A stretch of 10,088 nucleotides of DNA. Origin: DATACQ01 sp036555515 (lineage in GTDB: Bacteria; Desulfobacterota; Binatia; UBA9968). Position 1 is the stretch's first letter, and every line of letters starts with the position of its first letter. The position numbers were made by a program, and so were the translations under genes. Below the pieces are notes generated by a model. It made no database searches. It was not told the DNA's origin and saw only the letters and a list, made by a program, of their open reading frames with translations. The stretch spans positions 1 through 10,088 of the forward strand of contig DATBLC010000118.1 in NCBI GenBank assembly GCA_036555515.1, written 5' to 3'. This document shows positions 6,378-10,088 of the stretch, in pieces.

Positions 6378-7367
6378 ATGAATTCAATCTTACGCGTTCC
6401 CGTCGCCGCGCTGATTCTGCTATTTAGTGCTGCTACAAATATTCACGCCGCAAGCTACATCGCTTACATCTCCGACTCCACAAGCTCGTCGGTCGTCTAT
6501 TGGGTAGCCAAAGAGGCGGGTATTTTCAAAAAACATGGCCTGGATTTGGATACCATCTTCATCGACGGCAGCGTCCGCGGCATTCAAAGTCTTATCGCCG
6601 GCGATCTAGGTTACAGCGGCGCGGTCGGCACGGCGGTAATTAACGCGAAGCTCGCCGGCGCGGATGTCGCCATCGTTCAGAGCCAGGTCAACACGCTGCC
6701 TTAATTCGTCGTCGGCAATGCGAACATAAAATCGCCCGAGGACTTGAAAGGTCGTTCGGCGGCGGTGCACATTCCGGGCACTTCGGCCGATTTCGCCATT
6801 CGACTGGCGCTTAGCAAAGTCGGGGTTGCCTATAAAGACATCAAAGCGGTAACCATTGGTGGCGCGCCAGGACGGCTTTCGGCGACGATCAACGGGCAAA
6901 CCGACTTCACGATCGTGAGCGACGGCGAAAAGATCCAGGCCGAAAAATCGGGACTCAAGGTGATCATCGATATGGCCAAGCTCAAAGTGCCGTTCCAGTT
7001 CAATTGCAGCGTGGCGACGCGCAAACGCATTCGTGAAAATCCCGACGAAGTGCGCCGGGTCGTCTGGTCGCTGGCCGAAGCCGGCTGGTTTTACAAGACT
7101 CACAAGGAAGAATCCATCAAGATCATGCAGAAATACACCCGGGGGGCAAACCGCGCCGTTCTCGAGGGCGCCTACAAAGCGAATACCGAGCAGCTCGTGG
7201 AGGATACGTATCCGACCCTGGAAGGTTTGAAGCAGACCTTGGATATTCAGTCCATCACGGATCCGCGCGCGGCGAAGGCCAAGCCTGAAGACTTTGTCGA
7301 GCTGCGCTTTGTCGATGAAATGAAGAAGGCGAGATTTGTCGATAAGCTCTTCGGCAGGAACAAGTAA
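6378..7367 (+). pseudogene. NMT1/THI5-like ABC transporter substrate-binding protein with one in-frame TAA
   Basis: The start ATG at 6378 has AAAGGAG 5 nt upstream. A signal peptide spans residues 1-24 (cut after IHA). Family features follow: SVVYWVAKEAGIFKKHGL, IQSLIAGDLGY and LAGAD. At codon 109 (6702-6704) a TAA follows NTLP. The same frame continues without any shift as FVVGNANIKSPEDLKGRSAAVH, through the whole of domain II, to a natural stop at 7365-7367. Total length is 990 bp, identical to the gene at 2645, and the frame downstream still reads as good protein. So one base change (for example from a Tyr codon) is the only lesion. It is either a very recent pseudogene, a sequencing or assembly error, or a gene read through at TAA. 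Restart at the TTG at 6744 would lack domain I and the signal peptide. Divergent from the SDR. Confidence 0.85.
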
Positions 7368-7413
7368 AGCGCGACCATGCGCCTCCCGTAGGGACAAGCA
7401 ACCAGTCGCGCTT
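7367..7413. repeat. Hairpin with a decayed REP-like palindrome, third copy
   Basis: AAGCGCGAC (7367-7375), starting at the last base of the stop codon, is perfectly complementary to GTCGCGCTT (7405-7413). Inside is a small stem TCCC-GTA-GGGA (7384-7394 region). The segment 7387-7413 aligns without gaps to the palindrome copy at 3665-3691 at 19 of 27 positions, and seven of the eight differences are transitions. It may act as a 3'-end hairpin, though no T-run follows. In the rest of the gap, 7414-7549, I see nothing convincing. Confidence 0.5.
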
Positions 7414-7549
7414 GGATCTTCGTTACGTCCGTTGCCCTTCGCCTCTTCTCAAGGGTCCTCTGGCGCATCCGAACCCGTTGGGCACTTCGTGCCGAGAAAA
7501 TTAGACTCGATTGCTGTATTCATGTTCAAACATTATTTATACTGTCAAA

Positions 7550-7646
7550 CTTCGTGATCTTCGCGTCCTTCGTGGTAAAATCTCTTTTCATTGCGAGCTT
7601 TGCGTTTTTTGCGGTTAAATGTCTTCTTTGGTTGCGGCTTTGCCGC
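7550..7646. repeat. Degenerate 9-bp tandem repeats in a ~40-bp higher-order unit
   Basis: Three abutting 9-mers of the form CTTCGYGNN (7550-7576) are followed by AAAATCTCTTTTCATTGCGAG-like sequence broken at 7577-7597, then CTTTGCGTT and TTTTGCGGT (7598-7615), a T-rich spacer (7616-7637) and CTTTGCCGC (7638-7646). The pair of 9-mers plus spacer repeats with a period of about 39-40 bp. A relic is at 4012-4037. I recall similar strings in other soil-bacterial genomes, but cannot check. It lies 22 nt past the alpha/beta hydrolase stop. Confidence 0.6.
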
Positions 7647-7668
7647 GCCAGTTTCTGTGAGGTTCAAT

Positions 7669-8499
7669 TTATCCGCTGTGCCGCTTCACCCAATCGAGAA
7701 TAACGGCATTCGTTTCCTCCGCCGCCTGCCAGAAAAAGCCGTGGGACTGTCCCTGTAAAACTTTCATCTCCGCGCCCGGAATGCGGTCCCTGAGCACTTG
7801 CGACTGCGCGATATGATTGCTCCCTAAGGTGTCGGCTTCGCCGATCAGAACCAGCGTCGGAGCTTTTACGTCGCCCAGGCGATGCGTACCTTCCCAGTTG
7901 TGCCGCGCGATGCAGAGATGGATAAACTCCGGCAACTTGGCGTGGGTTGCCCAGGCGAGCTTGTAGAAGGCTTCGACTTCAGCCCTGTGACTGTCACGGT
8001 AGTCTCTGGTGAAAAACGTATCGGACTCGACGATTTCGTCGTAGATGAATTTTTCGAAGCCCATCTCTACCATGTCGAGCACCAATCGGTGCGGCAGCCC
8101 CGGAACGCAGTCCGAGCCGGGCCTCGCCGCCGGACCGGAGCCGCTGGCGGCCATGATCAGGCTCTTCACTCTTCCGGGAAAATTTTCCGCCAGCGACAAG
8201 GCGATTCTCCCGCCCATCGAGTGACCGATCAGATGCGCTGACGGGAGCTTCAAGTGATCCATCAGAGCGACGATGTCCAGAGCCATTTGCTCGATGGTGT
8301 AGACGCTTTGCTCTGCCACCGACCGACCGCAGCCGCGCGGATCGTGAAAAATGATATTCAACGAACTCGCCAGCGGCATCTGCGAGGGCTTCCAGACCTC
8401 CCCGGAATACGCCGTGGACGGCACGAAAATGAGCGGCTCACCCCGACCGTGGGATTCGTAGTAGAGATCAACTCCGGTAGGCAATTTTACGTTTGGCAT
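7669..8499 (-). CDS. Alpha/beta fold hydrolase
   Basis: Alpha/beta-hydrolase, 276 aa, the length expected for the fold-6/haloperoxidase-esterase group. The start ATG has GGGAG 7 nt upstream. The strands and oxyanion region appear as GEPLIFVPSTAYSGEVW and FHDPRGCGRS. The nucleophile elbow is GHSMGG with Ser94, the acid is Asp223 in GEADTLG, and the base is His253 in GQSHGFFWQ, so the catalytic triad is complete. No signal peptide is seen, so it is cytoplasmic. It could cleave esters, lactones or C-C bonds of ring-cleavage products; the sequence does not decide. It is the last gene of a likely minus-strand operon, 64 bp after the beta-propeller gene. Confidence 0.9.
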   Translation of the reverse strand: MPNVKLPTGVDLYYESHGRGEPLIFVPSTAYSGEVWKPSQMPLASSLNIIFHDPRGCGRSVAEQSVYTIEQMALDIVALMDHLKLPSAHLIGHSMGGRIALSLAENFPGRVKSLIMAASGSGPAARPGSDCVPGLPHRLVLDMVEMGFEKFIYDEIVESDTFFTRDYRDSHRAEVEAFYKLAWATHAKLPEFIHLCIARHNWEGTHRLGDVKAPTLVLIGEADTLGSNHIAQSQVLRDRIPGAEMKVLQGQSHGFFWQAAEETNAVILDWVKRHSG

Positions 8500-8563
8500 T
8501 GTTCAACTCCCGTGCTCAATACGAAACCACCGCCTCGCAAACGGCGCGGCACGCTGTGTCGCG

Positions 8564-9562
8564 CTAATTCGGCAGCCAACAAACCGCCGCGATTTCGCTC
8601 AGCTCGCGGCGCAATTTCACCCAGGACGCGCCACCGTCGTCGCTGCGGTAGAGATAACCATAGCGGCTTGCGGCAAACATTATATTCGGATCGTCCGGGT
8701 TTGTGCCAAACGTCCACATCGTCGAGTTGGGTTCCACCGGCAGCGGCAGCAATTCCCATTTTTTACTCAAGTTTTTCGCTTGCGCGACGCCCCCCGATGA
8801 ACCCGGCGTGAAATCGCCGAAGCCCAAAAGCAAAGTCTTTGGGTCCGCCGGATGAACGGCGATGCCGCGCAAATAAGTCTCTTTGCGCGGATATTCCCAG
8901 GGAACGCTTTTCTGCATATCGTACTTTTCCCAATTTACGCCATTATCGGTTGTCGCGTAGATTTCACGATTGGCCATTATGAAGACTGTTCTCGGCGGCC
9001 CCGCCGTGACAACGACGTTGTGTATATCGTTGTGGCCGGTCACTTCGACCAGATTCCATGTCTCCCCGCCATCGCTGCTATGCCGCGCGCCATCCACTTC
9101 GATGCTCATCCAAATATTTTTGTTTTCCACCGGATCGACGGCGATGCCCGTCACCCTCGGGCTGCCCACGTTTTCGCACTCAGCCGCGATCTCCGCTGGG
9201 CGCTTCTCCCAGCTTTTTCCACCATCGGTCGAGCGAAAGACATTTGCCGGCGTCGGCGTGCCGGTTCCGGCGAACATGATATCTGGATTCACCGGGTCGA
9301 AAGCTATCGCCCAAAGATAATAGGGATTGAGCGCCGAGTCGACATACTGCCAGTTCGCGCCTGCATCCTCGCTGAGATAGATCCCCTTCTCTGTACCGGC
9401 AAAAAGAATTTTGTGTTGCTTTGGATGCATCGCGATGCAGCGCACGGAGGCTTCATAGGCGAACCCGCGGCGCGGTCCGATGCGCGCCCAGGTTTGTCCG
9501 TTATCCTCGCTGCGCATAATGCTTTGCCCGATGGTGCCGACGACGATAGTAACGTCCTTCAT
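8564..9562 (-). CDS. Asp-box (BNR/sortilin-VPS10-like) beta-propeller protein
   Basis: Repeat protein of 332 aa. I chose the ATG at 9562 because GGAGG precedes it by 5 nt; the longer frame begins only at a TTG (9577). Asp boxes of the form S/T-x-D-x-G-x-x-W appear at residues 18-25, 64-71, 111-118, 162-169, 204-211 and 307-314; a degenerate one ends at Trp269. Between boxes the strand pattern HP/DP...I(L/M)FAGT repeats. This fits a seven-bladed propeller, related to sialidase/YCF48/VPS10-type repeats. No sialidase active-site Arg triad can be assigned, and there is no signal peptide or membrane segment, so an intracellular non-enzymatic or unknown role is more likely than glycan cleavage. It lies between the aldo/keto reductase (42 bp) and the alpha/beta hydrolase (64 bp) and is probably co-transcribed with both. 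Confidence 0.85.
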   Translation of the reverse strand: MKDVTIVVGTIGQSIMRSEDNGQTWARIGPRRGFAYEASVRCIAMHPKQHKILFAGTEKGIYLSEDAGANWQYVDSALNPYYLWAIAFDPVNPDIMFAGTGTPTPANVFRSTDGGKSWEKRPAEIAAECENVGSPRVTGIAVDPVENKNIWMSIEVDGARHSSDGGETWNLVEVTGHNDIHNVVVTAGPPRTVFIMANREIYATTDNGVNWEKYDMQKSVPWEYPRKETYLRGIAVHPADPKTLLLGFGDFTPGSSGGVAQAKNLSKKWELLPLPVEPNSTMWTFGTNPDDPNIMFAASRYGYLYRSDDGGASWVKLRRELSEIAAVCWLPN

Positions 9563-9579
9563 ATGACCCTCCGTCAACT

Positions 9580-9600
9580 TTGAACGTTGAACCTTGAACC
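9580..9600 (-). repeat. Heptamer tandem repeat (3 units)
   Basis: TTGAACG-TTGAACC-TTGAACC on plus, that is GGTTCAA-GGTTCAA-CGTTCAA on the coding strand, beginning 4 nt after the aldo/keto reductase stop and ending 17 bp before the propeller start codon. The units abut exactly with period 7. Confidence 0.65.
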
Positions 9601-9604
9601 TGTC

Positions 9605-10088
9605 TTAGACATTTACCCGATGCATATCCCGCGTCCGCGGTCCGGCGGCCACGCCGGCTGCGAACATCGTATTCAGTCGGCTAATCTCTTCCTGGTTTAA
9701 TTTAATGTCCACCGCCTGGATATTTTCCTCCAGGTGGCGCCGCGATTTGTTACTGGGGATCGGAATAATATCCTCGCCCTGCGCCATGAGCCAAGCCAGC
9801 GCTAGCTGTGCCGGGGTCACGCTCTTCTGTTTTGCAAATGCTTCAAATTGCGCGAGCAGTTGCAAATTGCGCTCGAGATTCTCCGCTTGAAAGCGCGGGT
9901 GATTTATACGTCCATCGCCCTCGGTCATGTCTTTCGCGTCGTGCACCGCACCGGCGAAAAAACCTCGGCCCAGCGGTGAATAGGCCATGAACCCCATGCC
10001 GAACTCGCGGCACGCTTGAATGTTGCCGCCCTCGGGATCCCGCGACCAAAGCGAGTATTCCATCTGCAAAGATACGATGGGATGCACT
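9605..10088 (-). CDS. Aldo/keto reductase, C-terminal half, 5' end outside window
   Basis: Aldo/keto reductase superfamily (AKR13/YajO-like), NADPH-dependent carbonyl reduction in the cytoplasm. About 161 codons are visible and the frame runs off the right edge, so the N-terminal half with the catalytic Asp-Tyr-Lys-His set is missing. Visible landmarks are HPIVSLQMEYSLWSRD (barrel strand and helix), YSPLGRGFF (strand 7 region) and TPAQLALAWLMAQG. The cofactor-binding end reads IPIPSNKSRRHLEENIQA, where most relatives have Gly-Thr in place of Ser-Asn. The stop is TAA at 9605-9607. It is the first visible gene of the minus-strand operon leading to the propeller protein and the alpha/beta hydrolase. 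Confidence 0.9.
   Translation of the reverse strand, partial: VHPIVSLQMEYSLWSRDPEGGNIQACREFGMGFMAYSPLGRGFFAGAVHDAKDMTEGDGRINHPRFQAENLERNLQLLAQFEAFAKQKSVTPAQLALAWLMAQGEDIIPIPSNKSRRHLEENIQAVDIKLNQEEISRLNTMFAAGVAAGPRTRDMHRVNV

Noticed and set aside
6702..6704. Selenocysteine or pyrrolysine recoding at the internal stop
   Set aside because: Those use TGA and TAG. This codon is TAA, and the family has no such residue there.
6744..7367. Separate gene starting at TTG 6744
   Set aside because: It would lack the signal peptide and first domain, and no properly spaced ribosome-binding site precedes the TTG. It is the continuation of the frame broken by TAA.
6606..7397. Long minus-strand frame opposite the broken binding-protein gene
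   Set aside because: No family features; the plus strand clearly encodes an NMT1-like protein, and the frame is a by-product of its codon usage.
7550..7646. CRISPR array
   Set aside because: Units are 9 bp and degenerate, with no conserved direct repeat, unique spacers or cas genes.
8852..9583. Long plus-strand frame opposite the propeller gene
   Set aside because: It is antisense to a clear Asp-box protein, has no recognisable motif, and is the shadow expected in GC-rich coding DNA.
9829..9880. Repeated TTGCAAAT/CAAATTGCGC words near 9830-9875
   Set aside because: They lie inside the aldo/keto reductase coding sequence and encode a Leu/Gln/Glu-rich helix, so codon choice explains them.

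Overview
The window looks like chromosome from an uncultured Gram-negative soil or groundwater bacterium. GC is moderate to high, every strong start has a purine-rich Shine-Dalgarno site, and three Sec-exported periplasmic binding proteins are present. The mix of stand-alone NMT1/THI5-like binding proteins, Amidohydro_2 enzymes, SDRs and repeat-filled gene ends reminds me of metagenome genomes once filed under Deltaproteobacteria (for example Binatia-like lineages). That placement is an inference; no marker gene is present. I see no rRNA, tRNA, CRISPR array, transposase, phage gene or defence system.

Layout, left to right. (1) A 2-hydroxyacid dehydrogenase on +, cut by the left edge and with the catalytic Arg replaced by Gln. 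(2) A convergent gap holding a 263-bp MITE-like element. (3) An iron/polyamine-type solute-binding protein on -, divergent from (4) an NMT1/THI5-like binding protein on + that has a good sigma-70 promoter. (5) A convergent gap with a perfect 16-bp palindrome and a 231-bp second copy of the MITE. (6) An Amidohydro_2 metal-dependent hydrolase and an SDR oxidoreductase, both on -, separated by a different 129-bp terminal-inverted-repeat element that ends against the hydrolase's ribosome-binding site. (7) A divergent gap with an operator-like palindrome. (8) A second NMT1/THI5-like gene on +, the same length as the first but split by one in-frame TAA. (9) A convergent gap with a decayed palindrome and degenerate 9-bp repeats. 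(10) A likely operon on - of aldo/keto reductase (cut by the right edge), Asp-box beta-propeller protein and alpha/beta hydrolase.

The genes suggest uptake and breakdown of small organic compounds: periplasmic binding proteins for capture, hydrolases to open or cleave substrates, and NAD(P)-dependent oxidoreductases for carbonyl/alcohol steps. No ABC permease or ATPase gene is here, so the binding proteins are orphans within this window, and no substrate can be read from the sequence.

The most distinctive signal is non-coding. At least five kinds of short repeat (two MITE-like families, a REP-like palindrome, heptamer tandems and 9-mer tandems) sit just past stop codons, at nearly every gene end. 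The two divergent promoter gaps lack them. The one clear intrusion into a 5' region is the 129-bp element upstream of the amidohydrolase.
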